Positions 51,073 to 59,769 of a stretch of DNA of 64,000 nt are shown piece by piece. Source of the stretch: an uncultured Sutterella sp. (GTDB taxonomy: Bacteria; Pseudomonadota; Gammaproteobacteria; Burkholderiales; Burkholderiaceae_F); the NCBI GenBank assembly GCA_902463725.1, contig CABQGK010000001.1:1-64000 (forward strand). The letters are read 5' to 3'. The translations under genes were made by a program, and so were the position numbers. Under the pieces are notes generated by a model. It worked only from the letters and a program-made list of their open reading frames with translations, did no database searches and had not been told where the DNA came from. Each line of letters opens with the position of its first letter. Within the stretch, counting starts at the first letter, position 1.

Positions 51073-52401
51073 GTGACTTACACAACGCTTTCTGAGTGGC
51101 TCAGTCATATTGAGCAACTTCATAGCAAACCGATTGATATGGGGCTTGAGCGCATGCAGGAGATGCTCAAGCGTATGGCCATTAGCTTTGAGAAGAGTAC
51201 CGTCATTACGGTGGGCGGTACCAATGGTAAGGGAAGCACCTGTGCGATGCTCGAGAGCATCTACCGCGAGAGCGGCTACAAAACGGGTATGCATACCTCA
51301 CCGCACTTGCTACGCATCAATGAGCGCTGCCTCATTAATGGCCGCGAGGTCGATGATGCCACGCTCATGGCTGCCTTTGAGCAGGTAGAGCGCGCCCGTG
51401 CTGACATGACGCTGTCCTACTTTGAATACACGGCACTTGCGTTTTTGAAGATCTTTCAAGAGGCGGCGCTTGACGTGGTGATCCTTGAGATTGGCTTGGG
51501 TGGTCGGCTTGATGCGATCAACACCGTGGATGCAAACGCCTCGGTGATTGCTACCGTGGGGCTTGATCATTGCGCCTATTTGGGCAATACCCGCGAGGCG
51601 ATTGGTGCGGAAAAAGCCTATATCTACCGAGCAGGGTGCCCAGCGATTTTTAGTGGCGCAGATGTGCCGCTGAGCGTGCGCGAGCATGTTGAGCGAATCG
51701 GTGCGAAGAAGTGCTTTGCGAACGAAGATTTCCACTACGAGCTCGCCGAGGACGGCACTTGGTCGTTTGAGATGCCACGGCTGAGTGTGCGTGATCTGCC
51801 GAAACCTGCACTTGACGGGAGTAATCAGTACGCCAATGCGGCGGGGGTGCTAGCCGTGGTGTTCTCGCTGATGTCTCGGTTGCCGGTGAACCACCCAGCG
51901 ATCGTGCGAGGGCTCTCTAACGTACGTCTTGCCGGGCGCTTTGAGCCGATTGTGACAGGTGCCGTGTCGATCGTGATTGACGTTGGCCACAATCCGCAAG
52001 CTGCACAGGCGCTCGCGCGAAACATCGCCGAGAGTAAGCGTGAAGGGGAGCGCACGTTTGCGGTCTTTGGAATGCTCGCGGATAAGGATATGCAGAGTGT
52101 CTCGCACATCCTGAAAGATAGTTTTGATGAGTGGTACATCGCTTCACTCACGGGGCCGCGCGCTGCGACGGCTGAGCAGCTTCGAGCTGCGATGCTCGCT
52201 GGCGGCGTGGACGCAGCGCGTATTCGACTCTGGCCTGATGTGGCGAGCGCGCTTGCTGCTGCTCGCGAGGACGCTGCGCGTCTAGTTGGCGCTGCGGTTG
52301 AATCGAACCCGCCGAGTGAGCCTGTTAGAATCATTGTATTCGGCTCCTTTGTGACCGTGAGCGCGGCGACTGAGGTCTTTTCTCGTGAAGGCTTAAGGTA
52401 A
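51073..52401 (+). CDS. folC: Bifunctional dihydrofolate/folylpolyglutamate synthase
   Basis: FolC makes dihydrofolate from dihydropteroate and adds glutamates to folates. The Mur-ligase-like P-loop VGGTNGKGSTCAML lies at 48-60; SPHLLRINER, EIGLGGRLDAINTV and the C-terminal DVGHNPQAA are also present. The GTG at 51073 is preceded by GAGG at 6 nt and begins MTYTTLSEWL, aligning with relatives; a TTG at 51061 is an alternative. It sits 79 bp after accD. Folate chemistry links it to the ZTP-controlled transporter elsewhere in the window only by pathway. Confidence 0.95.
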   Translation: MTYTTLSEWLSHIEQLHSKPIDMGLERMQEMLKRMAISFEKSTVITVGGTNGKGSTCAMLESIYRESGYKTGMHTSPHLLRINERCLINGREVDDATLMAAFEQVERARADMTLSYFEYTALAFLKIFQEAALDVVILEIGLGGRLDAINTVDANASVIATVGLDHCAYLGNTREAIGAEKAYIYRAGCPAIFSGADVPLSVREHVERIGAKKCFANEDFHYELAEDGTWSFEMPRLSVRDLPKPALDGSNQYANAAGVLAVVFSLMSRLPVNHPAIVRGLSNVRLAGRFEPIVTGAVSIVIDVGHNPQAAQALARNIAESKREGERTFAVFGMLADKDMQSVSHILKDSFDEWYIASLTGPRAATAEQLRAAMLAGGVDAARIRLWPDVASALAAAREDAARLVGAAVESNPPSEPVRIIVFGSFVTVSAATEVFSREGLR

Positions 52402-52467
52402 CGCTAGGTAAATCCTGATGAGCTTTGCGTGAAGATTGCCTCAAGATAGTAGACTTGCGAAAGCAAA

Positions 52468-52514
52468 GCCTAGCGCCAGAGCGTAGCGGTAAGCTGCTTT
52501 TGAGAGCGCTAGGC
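52468..52514. other. 9-bp inverted repeat between folC and the SPOR gene
   Basis: GCCTAGCGC (52468-52476) and GCGCTAGGC (52506-52514) are perfect complements around 29 nt. No T-run follows, so it is not an obvious terminator. It is a possible RNA structure in the intergenic leader. Confidence 0.4.
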
Positions 52515-52543
52515 CGGTCGTGTAATTGAGTAGAGAGTGTGTC

Positions 52544-53731
52544 ATGGCATTTCCCAATCCTTTCAAACGTGATCCTGCCAGCCCGAGTGCTGGTAGCCAG
52601 GAACCGCGGGTAGAACCGCGCCTTGGGGGCGGTGAGGCTCAGTTGCCCGACAACGATAGCCCATGGGTAATGCCTGCCGAGAGTAACGGTGCGATGACGG
52701 GGGCAGCCTCGGAGCCGCGGTTCGGCGCCCCTGCAGCGGTTCCTTCCATTCAAGAATCTGCTGAACCCGTTCTACATTCAACGCGTTCGGATGCCCCGAG
52801 CCAAGAGCCTGCGGCTGAGGCCAGCGCCGCAGAGCCTACCCCAGCTGCCGAACGCGCCGCACCGAAAAAGCGTAGTTTCTGGCCCTTTGGAAAAAAATCT
52901 TCGCCAGCGTCGACGCAAACTCTCGATCAAGCGAGCCCGAGCTCTCAACATAGTGAGCCTGCTGCCTCTAGCGAGACTGAGCGCACTGCTGAAGCGCGCC
53001 CTGCGGCAGAGCGGGCGCGTATTCCGAGTGACCAAGAGTTGCTTGCTCGTCAGAAGACCCGTCACCGCTTAGTGGGCGCTGCGGCTCTTCTGATGGCAGC
53101 GGTGATCATTGCGCCGCTTGTGCTCGATAGCGAAAAAGCGCTTGAGCAACCTAAGGTTTCGACCGATATTCCGCCTGTGACGGAAGCTAAGCGCGTGGAG
53201 GTGCCGATCGAGGTGCCGCCCGTGCCAAGCCGTGCAGAACTTGCTCAGGCCGAAGAAAGTACCTCGCCCAACACGAATGCTGGGGCCGTAGCCCGCGTCG
53301 ATACACAGGTGCCGCCCCCTTCGGCCGCGCCTGCCGCGCCCGCTGCTGCGGCAGCATCCGCGCCTGCTGCACCCAATGTGAAAGCTGCTGTCTCGGATCG
53401 CAAGGCACGTGCTGAAAAGGCCGCTGCCGAAGAAGCCAAGCAGTCTGCGAAAAACGATAAGAAAGATCGCAACGAATCCCTCTCTGCGGGGGCTCCCACT
53501 GCTAAGGGCTATTACGTGCAAGTGCTCGCTTTTGGTAGTGAAGCTAAAGCGAACGCGGCCGTCAAGCGTATGCGTGAGCATGGGCTACCCGCATATACCC
53601 AAAAGGTGCAGGGGCGCAATCTCTGGCGTGTGCGTGTCGGCGTCTTTAAGAGTCGCAATGAGGCACAGAGCGCCATTGGCCGTTTAGCACTGATTGGTTA
53701 CACCGAGAAAATGACGCCCGAGCAGCAGTAA
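52544..53731 (+). CDS. SPOR-domain cell division/peptidoglycan-binding protein (DedD-like)
   Basis: This inner-membrane protein binds denuded septal glycan through its SPOR domain. The 395 aa have a long Pro/Ala/Ser-rich cytoplasmic region, one transmembrane helix (about 173-192, LVGAAALLMAAVIIAPLVL), a periplasmic linker with Pro/Ala runs, and a C-terminal SPOR domain (about 320-395) with KGYYVQVLAFGSEAKANAAV and LWRVRVGVFKSRNEAQSAI. It occupies the dedD position between folC and cvpA. The ATG at 52544 begins MAFPNPFKRD. Confidence 0.93.
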   Translation: MAFPNPFKRDPASPSAGSQEPRVEPRLGGGEAQLPDNDSPWVMPAESNGAMTGAASEPRFGAPAAVPSIQESAEPVLHSTRSDAPSQEPAAEASAAEPTPAAERAAPKKRSFWPFGKKSSPASTQTLDQASPSSQHSEPAASSETERTAEARPAAERARIPSDQELLARQKTRHRLVGAAALLMAAVIIAPLVLDSEKALEQPKVSTDIPPVTEAKRVEVPIEVPPVPSRAELAQAEESTSPNTNAGAVARVDTQVPPPSAAPAAPAAAAASAPAAPNVKAAVSDRKARAEKAAAEEAKQSAKNDKKDRNESLSAGAPTAKGYYVQVLAFGSEAKANAAVKRMREHGLPAYTQKVQGRNLWRVRVGVFKSRNEAQSAIGRLALIGYTEKMTPEQQ

Positions 53732-53787
53732 TGCGCTGGGAGATCAGTTAGAATCTCGGGCAAAACTTTTTGGGTTAACGCTTAAAC

Positions 53788-54297
53788 ATGAATGAGATTG
53801 ATTGGCTCATCCTTGCACTGCTCTTCGTGTCGACGGTTGTTGGCATCATGCGCGGCATGGTCCGTGAGTCCTTTGCCATTGTGGGTTGGATTGTCGGCGG
53901 CATGCTTGCGCTGCGCTATGCAGGTGATTTGGCTGATCATATTCCACTCGAGAGTGCCGGCGTGATTTCGCGCACGATCATTGCGGCGGTGGTTATCGTT
54001 GTGCTGTCGCTGGTGGCTGTGGGGCTTTTCGGGACGTTGTTGCGCAAAATTCTAGAAGTGGCTGCCTTGAGCTTTGAAGATCGTGTGCTCGGCGCCATAT
54101 TTGGTTTTGTGCGTGGCGTTGTCGTGACTTGTGTCTGTGTTTTTGTTTTGGGGCTATCGAATCAGCTCACCGCAAGTCGTCTTTGGCAGGAAAGCGCGAT
54201 GATTGGTCCAGCGGAGTCGCTGATTGATTGGTCAATGCCGTATTTGCCGCTTTGGGTTCGAGATTTACGCGGCACCCCCACAACGAAGCGTTCCTAA
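53788..54297 (+). CDS. cvpA: CvpA family membrane protein
   Basis: This 169-residue inner-membrane protein with four hydrophobic segments opens with NEIDWLILALLFVSTVVGIM and the conserved GMVRESFAIVGWIVG. It then has DRVLGAIFGFVRGVVV. CvpA is needed for colicin V production in E. coli and its general role is unclear. It lies immediately upstream of purF, as in enterobacteria and betaproteobacteria. Confidence 0.93.
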   Translation: MNEIDWLILALLFVSTVVGIMRGMVRESFAIVGWIVGGMLALRYAGDLADHIPLESAGVISRTIIAAVVIVVLSLVAVGLFGTLLRKILEVAALSFEDRVLGAIFGFVRGVVVTCVCVFVLGLSNQLTASRLWQESAMIGPAESLIDWSMPYLPLWVRDLRGTPTTKRS

Positions 54298-54316
54298 GCA
54301 TGGTAGAAGTGTCAAG

Positions 54317-54372
54317 AAGCCTCTTTGCTCTTACGGTCGACGAGCAATTCGACCTCTAGAACGAAGAGGCTT
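54317..54372 (+). promoter_or_regulatory. Branched hairpin between cvpA and purF
   Basis: AAGCCTCTT (54317-54325) pairs with AAGAGGCTT (54364-54372), enclosing a second stem TGCTC/GAGCA (54326-54330 with 54342-54346). Only a short GTTTATT tail follows. It could be a leaky terminator after cvpA or part of the purF leader. Confidence 0.45.
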
Positions 54373-54530
54373 GTTTATTCGCGGCACTCTGTGTTTGATT
54401 GCTGCGTTGCTCGCTTCTTACTGCCCTTGTAAAGAATTTTGCGCGGTCGCGCGCTTTGGTTATTGATCTTTGTTTTACCCTTTGGCAGCCTCGCTCTTAA
54501 TGAGCTGGCGCAATTTTGAGGAAAAAAATT

Positions 54531-56024
54531 ATGTGCGGTATTGTGGCGCTCATGTCCAATGAGGCAGTCAACCAACGCGTCTATGACGCGCTGCACCTTG
54601 TGCAGCACCGTGGACAAGATGCAGCAGGCATTGCCACGCTCAACGGTCTGCAGTTCAATATCTTTAAGGGCATGGGAATGGTGCGAGACGTGTTCCGTAC
54701 CCGCAACATGCGTAACCTGCTTGGAAACATCGGCATTGGTCATGTGCGCTACCCGACCCAGGGGTGCGCAACGAGCGCCGAAGAGTGCCAGCCCTTTTAC
54801 GTGAACGCCCCCTTTGGTATTGCGCTTGCCCATAACGGTAACCTCACCAACGCGGCTGACCTTGTTCAGGAGCTCTACGATACGGACCGTCGTCACGTTA
54901 ATACCACGAGCGACAGTGAGGTGCTCCTCAACGTGCTCGCGAGCGAAATTTCTGCGGTCACGCAAAACGGCGTTCGCCTCACGACCGAAGGGGTCTTTAC
55001 GGCCATGCGTCGTGTTCATCGCCGCATTCGCGGCTCTTACGCCTGCGTGGCAATGATCGCAGGTAAGGGGCTATTGGCCTTCCGTGACCCCTATGGTATT
55101 CGCCCCATTTGCTACGGTGTGCAAAAGCGAGATGACGGCGGTGAAGACATCATGATTTCGAGCGAATCCGTGGCACTCATTGGGATGGGTTTTGAATTCG
55201 TTCGCGATCTTAAGCCCGGTGAAGCGATGTGGGTGGATCTCGACGGCAATGTGACGTTCTGCCAGACGGCCGACCATGCGGTGCTTTCGCCCTGCGCGTT
55301 TGAGTTTGTGTACTTTGCGCGTCCCGACTCGGTCATCGATGGCATCAGTGTCTATGGCGCTCGCCTGCGTATGGGCGAGTACCTCGCTGATACGCTTCTT
55401 AAGCACATCGCACTTGAGGACATTGATGTGGTCATGCCGATTCCAGACAGTGCGCGTCCTTCGGCGCAGCAGCTCGCGGCTAAATTGCGCATTCCATACC
55501 GCGAGGGCTTCATCAAGAACCGCTACGTGGGTCGCACCTTCATCATGCCTGGACAGGCCGTGCGCCGTAAGAGTGTGCGTCAGAAGCTCAATCCAATGCC
55601 CATCGAATTTAAGGATAAGAACGTGCTTCTTGTCGACGATTCGATTGTGCGCGGCACGACCATGAAGGAAATCGTGCAAATGGCGCGTGATGCGGGTGCC
55701 AAGAAGGTGTTTGTTGCCTCGGCTGCACCGCGCGTGATGTACCCGAACGTCTACGGCATTGACATGCCAACGCGCAGTGAATTGATGTGCGGTGATGGCA
55801 AGAGTGCCGAAGAAGTGGCGCGATTGCTCGGCGCGGATGCGGTGATCTACCAGGAGCTCGATGATCTCAAGCGCGCTCTGCATGATCTCAACCCTGATAT
55901 TCCGCGCTTTGATTGCTCTTGCTTTGATGGGGACTACATCACGGGTGATATCGATGAAGCGTACCTAGATCGCCTCTCTGTGGCAGCCAAGGCGCCCAAG
56001 CCCAAGGATAACGGCGAAGACTAA
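54531..56024 (+). CDS. purF: Amidophosphoribosyltransferase
   Basis: PurF performs the first committed step of purine synthesis, converting PRPP and glutamine to phosphoribosylamine. The 497 aa begin MCGIVALMSNEAVNQRVYDA, so Cys2 becomes the Ntn nucleophile after Met removal. Other features are VQHRGQDAAGIAT, the PRPP-binding loop NVLLVDDSIVRGTT, and SAAPRVMYPNVYGIDMP. The ATG at 54531 follows GAGGA; the TTG at 54516 is excluded because Cys must be second. It is followed by two tandem hairpins. Confidence 0.97.
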   Translation: MCGIVALMSNEAVNQRVYDALHLVQHRGQDAAGIATLNGLQFNIFKGMGMVRDVFRTRNMRNLLGNIGIGHVRYPTQGCATSAEECQPFYVNAPFGIALAHNGNLTNAADLVQELYDTDRRHVNTTSDSEVLLNVLASEISAVTQNGVRLTTEGVFTAMRRVHRRIRGSYACVAMIAGKGLLAFRDPYGIRPICYGVQKRDDGGEDIMISSESVALIGMGFEFVRDLKPGEAMWVDLDGNVTFCQTADHAVLSPCAFEFVYFARPDSVIDGISVYGARLRMGEYLADTLLKHIALEDIDVVMPIPDSARPSAQQLAAKLRIPYREGFIKNRYVGRTFIMPGQAVRRKSVRQKLNPMPIEFKDKNVLLVDDSIVRGTTMKEIVQMARDAGAKKVFVASAAPRVMYPNVYGIDMPTRSELMCGDGKSAEEVARLLGADAVIYQELDDLKRALHDLNPDIPRFDCSCFDGDYITGDIDEAYLDRLSVAAKAPKPKDNGED

Positions 56025-56040
56025 CCTTCCGCGACCTTTA

Positions 56041-56146
56041 GCGGGCGCGAGACCTCTTCGAAGGGGCTGCGCCCGCTTGCAGCCCGGTTCGCTACGCCAC
56101 CCTCCGAGAGGCGGTGGTGCTCCGTCCGGGCTTTCTGATTTTTTGA
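56041..56146 (+). terminator. Tandem hairpins terminating purF
   Basis: The first stem is GCGGGCGC (56041-56048) with GCGCCCGC (56069-56076). The second is AGCCCGG (56081-56087) with CCGGGCT (56126-56132), with an internal CACC/GGTG stem, followed by TTCTGATTTTTT. Two stacked GC-rich hairpins are unusual for a single terminator. Confidence 0.75.
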
Positions 56147-56163
56147 CGACGACAAATTCGATT

Positions 56164-57078
56164 ATGTTGGTGAGATCACAAACGCTGAGCACTGTTGGAC
56201 ACGCACTGTACAAAACCTCTTCACTCAAGGAGTACCGCCGGTACTTGTTGTTTCGGGGGCGTTGCTTCTTGCATCGTGCTCAGATTGATGATCTACTCGC
56301 TTTTTTCTCCGCAACCCCTCAGCGTGAAAAGTTGCTGGCGCTTGTGCCCTCGTTTCTTGAGCAGTGCACGCGCTCCTTTTTCTATCGTGATTCGAGCTGG
56401 GAGGAGCGCATTCGCGCAGTGAAAAAACATGTGCTACTGCTGGAAGAGAATTTTTCGAGCGCCTTTATCCAGCAACTCTACACGGGTGGGGTGACGCTCT
56501 GGCGTGAAGAGCTCGATGGTTCCCCCGTGACGGTAGGATTGCATTTTCATGCGGGGCAACGTAAAGAGGGTTGCCTCACGCTGGTGATGCACTGGGAAGG
56601 GTTGCGGCTTTTTCAGGTGTTTTTCCGCTTCGATAGAACACTATCTGGAGAAGTGGAGGTGGCGGTCGGCGCGTTGCAGGGACACCCACAGGGTGGGGAT
56701 TGCGTCAAAAAGCTCACCAAAGCTTACGAAGGATACCGCCCCAAAAACCTTATGTTCTATTTATTGCGTCTCATTGGACGCGCCGTTGGTGCAGTGCGCA
56801 TTCGCGCAGTCACCAATGAGGGCTACTACGCCATGAATCACCTGCGACTTGATCGTAAGCTCAAAACGGACTTTAGCGTTTTTTGGCAGGAGTGCGGTGG
56901 CGAGCTCGACCCCAGCGATGCGCGATTCTTCCTGATTCCGATCGAAGAGCCGCGTAAGCCGCTCGATGAGGTTAAGGCAAACAAACGCGCGCAATACCGC
57001 CGTCGATATGAAAAACTCGATATGATCGAAGAGACCGTCTTGAACACCCTTCGCAGAGGACTAGAACATGGCCACTAA
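56164..57078 (+). CDS. VirK/YbjX family protein (DUF535)
   Basis: This 304-residue protein belongs to the VirK/YbjX family, tied in enterobacteria to antimicrobial-peptide resistance and virulence-protein expression; the biochemical function is unknown. The region SSLKEYRRYLLFRGRCFLHR, LYTGGVTLWREE, VMHWEGLRLFQVFFRF and EGYYAMNHLRLDRKLKTDF match family blocks. The ATG at 56164 is chosen; the open frame from 56077 runs through the purF terminator. It overlaps the rhodanese gene by 11 bp. Confidence 0.85.
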   Translation: MLVRSQTLSTVGHALYKTSSLKEYRRYLLFRGRCFLHRAQIDDLLAFFSATPQREKLLALVPSFLEQCTRSFFYRDSSWEERIRAVKKHVLLLEENFSSAFIQQLYTGGVTLWREELDGSPVTVGLHFHAGQRKEGCLTLVMHWEGLRLFQVFFRFDRTLSGEVEVAVGALQGHPQGGDCVKKLTKAYEGYRPKNLMFYLLRLIGRAVGAVRIRAVTNEGYYAMNHLRLDRKLKTDFSVFWQECGGELDPSDARFFLIPIEEPRKPLDEVKANKRAQYRRRYEKLDMIEETVLNTLRRGLEHGH

Positions 57079-57430
57079 TTATTCACTCTCAACACTGCCT
57101 GCTGGCGCGTTCACCATGAGCCCCGATAATGCCTATGATCTGATGCGCAAGCACGATCTTGTGATCGTTGACGTGCGTGATCCTGGCGAATTTGTCACGG
57201 GTCATATTGAGGGGGCGCGACTGTTGCCGCTCTCAGAAATCCTCGCTGGAAATACAGCAGGGCTTCCTGAAGATAAATCCGTGCCGCTATTTCTCTATTG
57301 CCGCTCTGGCATGCGCTCTGGCACCGCGGCGGAGGTGCTTGCTGCGCAAGGCTATGCGCATGTCGCAAATTTTGGTGGCGTGCTCGATTGGCCTTATGGG
57401 CTCGTGACTGAGGCTGTGCTCAAGGCGTAA
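57068..57430 (+). CDS. Single-domain rhodanese-like protein
   Basis: This 120-residue cytosolic rhodanese is likely a sulfur carrier or transferase. VIVDVRDPGEFVTGHIEGA and the active-site loop YCRSGMRSG, with C78, are intact. Its ATG lies inside the 3' end of the VirK/YbjX gene, so the two are translationally coupled. The physiological sulfur acceptor is unknown. Confidence 0.9.
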   Translation: MATNYSLSTLPAGAFTMSPDNAYDLMRKHDLVIVDVRDPGEFVTGHIEGARLLPLSEILAGNTAGLPEDKSVPLFLYCRSGMRSGTAAEVLAAQGYAHVANFGGVLDWPYGLVTEAVLKA

Positions 57431-57457
57431 AGCGCAGACACACTAGAGCAAATTGAA

Positions 57458-57485
57458 CGGGGCAGTTCATGCGTGAACTGCCCCG
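57458..57485. terminator. Hairpin between the rhodanese gene and the ABC exporter
   Basis: CGGGGCAGTTCA (57458-57469) pairs perfectly with TGAACTGCCCCG (57474-57485) over a TGCG loop. A T-rich tail (TTCAATTTG) follows only on the minus strand, so it probably ends the leftward exporter operon and may also stop the rightward one. Confidence 0.75.
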
Positions 57486-57508
57486 TGTGCTTGCGGATTC
57501 TGTGGCCT

Positions 57509-58606
57509 TCAGCCGAGCCGCTGTCTAAAGAGTCGTAGCGCAAGCGGCGTCATCACAACCCAGAGCAGCACGATGGGTATCAGGAGCGGCGCAATGTCTT
57601 GGAGGCTCGCACCCTCAAAGTAGATGCGTCGCACGGCCTCAATCGCAAAGCGCATCGGATTCCCCATGGTGAGCGTTTGCAACAGAGGGGGCATTGCGGC
57701 TACGGGCGTCATCAGCCCTGAGAGGATGATCGTGGGCAGGACCACTAAAAATGAGAGGACGAGGGACTGCTGAATGGAGCCCGCGATAGCGCTGATCGCT
57801 AGCCCCAGGCCGACCACCGACGACGCAAAGAGCACAATCACGAAAAAGAGCAAAGGGAAAGACCCCGCAAAGGGGATACCAAACCAGAAGCGGCATACCG
57901 AGAAGATCACCATGGCTTGGGTGAGTGCCACGGCAATGGCTGGTAGCCCTTTTCCGAGGTAGATTTCCCAGCTCGAAGCGGGTGTCATGAGCAGCATATC
58001 AAAGCTGCCTTCTTCTCGTTCTCGCGAGACGGTGAGTGCTGAGAGCAGTAGGGTCTGCAAGAGAGAGAGTGCCAAAATCAGCCCAGGCATGATGTTCCAG
58101 CGCGTGAGCGTATTCTCATTGAAGCGAAAACGCTCAACGAGTTGCACGGGCGGCGTATTCCCATGGCGGCGGTTGAGCTCAGCGACGATCAGCGACAGAT
58201 AGCCCGTCGCGACATTGGCGGTGGTACTGTTGCGTGCATCGGTGACGACGAGGATACGCCCCGTGCGCTCAAAGTCACTCGGTAGATAGACGGCGGCAAG
58301 CGCATCGCCACGCGCGATACTCTCACTGAGGTTCGAGAGGCTCTCAGCGGGTTTCGTAAGGCGGAAGGTGCCCGCTTCGTTGATGGCATGAATGAGCTCG
58401 GTTGAAAGCGCGGAGCGGCTTTCATCACAGTACGTCCAAGGAACGTTTTCCAGATTGAAGGTGGCCCCATAGCCAAAGAGGATCGACTGCACAAGCACTG
58501 GCACAATGAGGATGGTGCGCGTACTTTTGTCGAGCAGCAGGGTGATGAATTCTTTTTTAACGAGCGCCCAAATGCGTCTTGCTGATGCGCGAATACTATT
58601 GATCAT
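57509..58606 (-). CDS. ABC-2 type exporter permease (YbhR-like)
   Basis: This is the inner-membrane subunit of an efflux ABC transporter. The 365 aa have an N-terminal helix, a large periplasmic domain (about 55-175) and five C-terminal helices, with FDMLLMTPASSWEIYLGKGLP and LSGLMTPVAAMPPLLQTLT typical of ABC-2 permeases. It is the last gene of a four-gene overlapping operon (HlyD-type protein, ATPase, two permeases). The start overlaps the preceding permease's stop. Substrates of YbhFSR-like pumps include drugs and cations; here unknown. Confidence 0.9.
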   Translation of the reverse strand: MINSIRASARRIWALVKKEFITLLLDKSTRTILIVPVLVQSILFGYGATFNLENVPWTYCDESRSALSTELIHAINEAGTFRLTKPAESLSNLSESIARGDALAAVYLPSDFERTGRILVVTDARNSTTANVATGYLSLIVAELNRRHGNTPPVQLVERFRFNENTLTRWNIMPGLILALSLLQTLLLSALTVSREREEGSFDMLLMTPASSWEIYLGKGLPAIAVALTQAMVIFSVCRFWFGIPFAGSFPLLFFVIVLFASSVVGLGLAISAIAGSIQQSLVLSFLVVLPTIILSGLMTPVAAMPPLLQTLTMGNPMRFAIEAVRRIYFEGASLQDIAPLLIPIVLLWVVMTPLALRLFRQRLG

Positions 58607-59769
58607 GCGGCTTCTCCATCAAGCGTGCGTGAGAGCGCAGAGAGCGTTAGCGTCGTAAAAAACGCAAGCCAGAGCACGATAATGATGAGGTTGCGCAGTA
58701 ACACATCCTCAACACCCCCTGAGAGAAAGCAGATTTTTAGCGATTCCATCGCATAGGTGGGCGGCAACACATGGCCAATGGCGGAAATCCAGGGCGGTAC
58801 GCTACGCAGGTCAAAGAGAAACCCTGAGAGCATGAGTGAGGGGAGAAAACTCCCGATGACCGCGTACTGCATGGCCAAGAACTGTCGCTTAAAGGTAGCC
58901 GAAAGAAAGAGCCCAAAAGTGCAGCAGAGTGCTTGGTAAACCAGCATAGTTACCGCTAACCACGCAATGGAGCCAGCCATGGGCAGTTCAAAAAGAAGCA
59001 GTGCGATTAGTAGCGCGATGCTCGTGCCGAGTGCGGCGATGGCGTAGTTGGGGATGAATTTCCCTAAGAATAGTTCGAGCGGCTTGAGCGGACTCGCTAA
59101 GAGTGACTCCATGGTGCCGCGCTCCCATTCACGCGCAATAACGAGTGCAGTCAAAAAGCTTCCCACGAGCGTCATAGTCACCACCAAGAGCCCCGGTACC
59201 AAGTACCACGTACTCGTATTGGCTTCGTTAAACCAAGCACGCGTGCTGAGCTGAAGGGTGGGGGCTTGCGCGCTTTGGGCTCGCTCACCCATGGTGGGAA
59301 ACGCTTCGGCGGCGCTACCTGTTGTACTCATCTTGTTGAGCGTGGTGGTGAGCACCGCATAGAGGTAGGTGCGTACCATGGTGGCTTGATTCGCATCGAC
59401 CGCGTGAATCGTCAGGCCAAGTGCCGCGTTAGCCTCTTGCGCGTCACGATCAAAGGTGGCAGGCACTTCGATGATCGCGCTTACTTTGTGCTCGTGCAGT
59501 AGTTGCTCAGCCGCCTGGCGCGTAGGGGTGCTCTGTAGCCGGAAATAGTCTGACGCAGCAAGCCGTACGGCGAGTGCTTCGGCCGTTGGGGAATGACTCT
59601 TTAGAACCAGAGCGACAGGAACATGCTTGACGTCCATAGAGAGTCCAAAACCAAAAAGCAGAATCAGCGCTGTTGGTAGCAGGAGTCCAATCATGATCAT
59701 GGAGGCATCCCGCGAGAGTTGTGTGCACTCTTTGAGCACCATGGCGAGAACGCGTTTGAGGCTGATCAT
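58603..59769 (-). CDS. ABC-2 type exporter permease (YbhS-like)
   Basis: This 388-residue ABC-2 permease has the same architecture as the next gene: an N-terminal helix (about 20-42), an extended periplasmic domain and a C-terminal helical bundle. EWERGTMESLLASPLKPLEL is the family motif preceding the coupling region. Overlapping stop/start contacts on both sides place it in the middle of the operon. It would pair with YbhR-like protein to form the channel. Confidence 0.9.
   Translation of the reverse strand: MISLKRVLAMVLKECTQLSRDASMIMIGLLLPTALILLFGFGLSMDVKHVPVALVLKSHSPTAEALAVRLAASDYFRLQSTPTRQAAEQLLHEHKVSAIIEVPATFDRDAQEANAALGLTIHAVDANQATMVRTYLYAVLTTTLNKMSTTGSAAEAFPTMGERAQSAQAPTLQLSTRAWFNEANTSTWYLVPGLLVVTMTLVGSFLTALVIAREWERGTMESLLASPLKPLELFLGKFIPNYAIAALGTSIALLIALLLFELPMAGSIAWLAVTMLVYQALCCTFGLFLSATFKRQFLAMQYAVIGSFLPSLMLSGFLFDLRSVPPWISAIGHVLPPTYAMESLKICFLSGGVEDVLLRNLIIIVLWLAFFTTLTLSALSRTLDGEAA

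Noticed and set aside
55071..55883. 270-codon minus-strand open frame
   Set aside because: Antisense to purF; high His/Arg content typical of a reverse-frame shadow.
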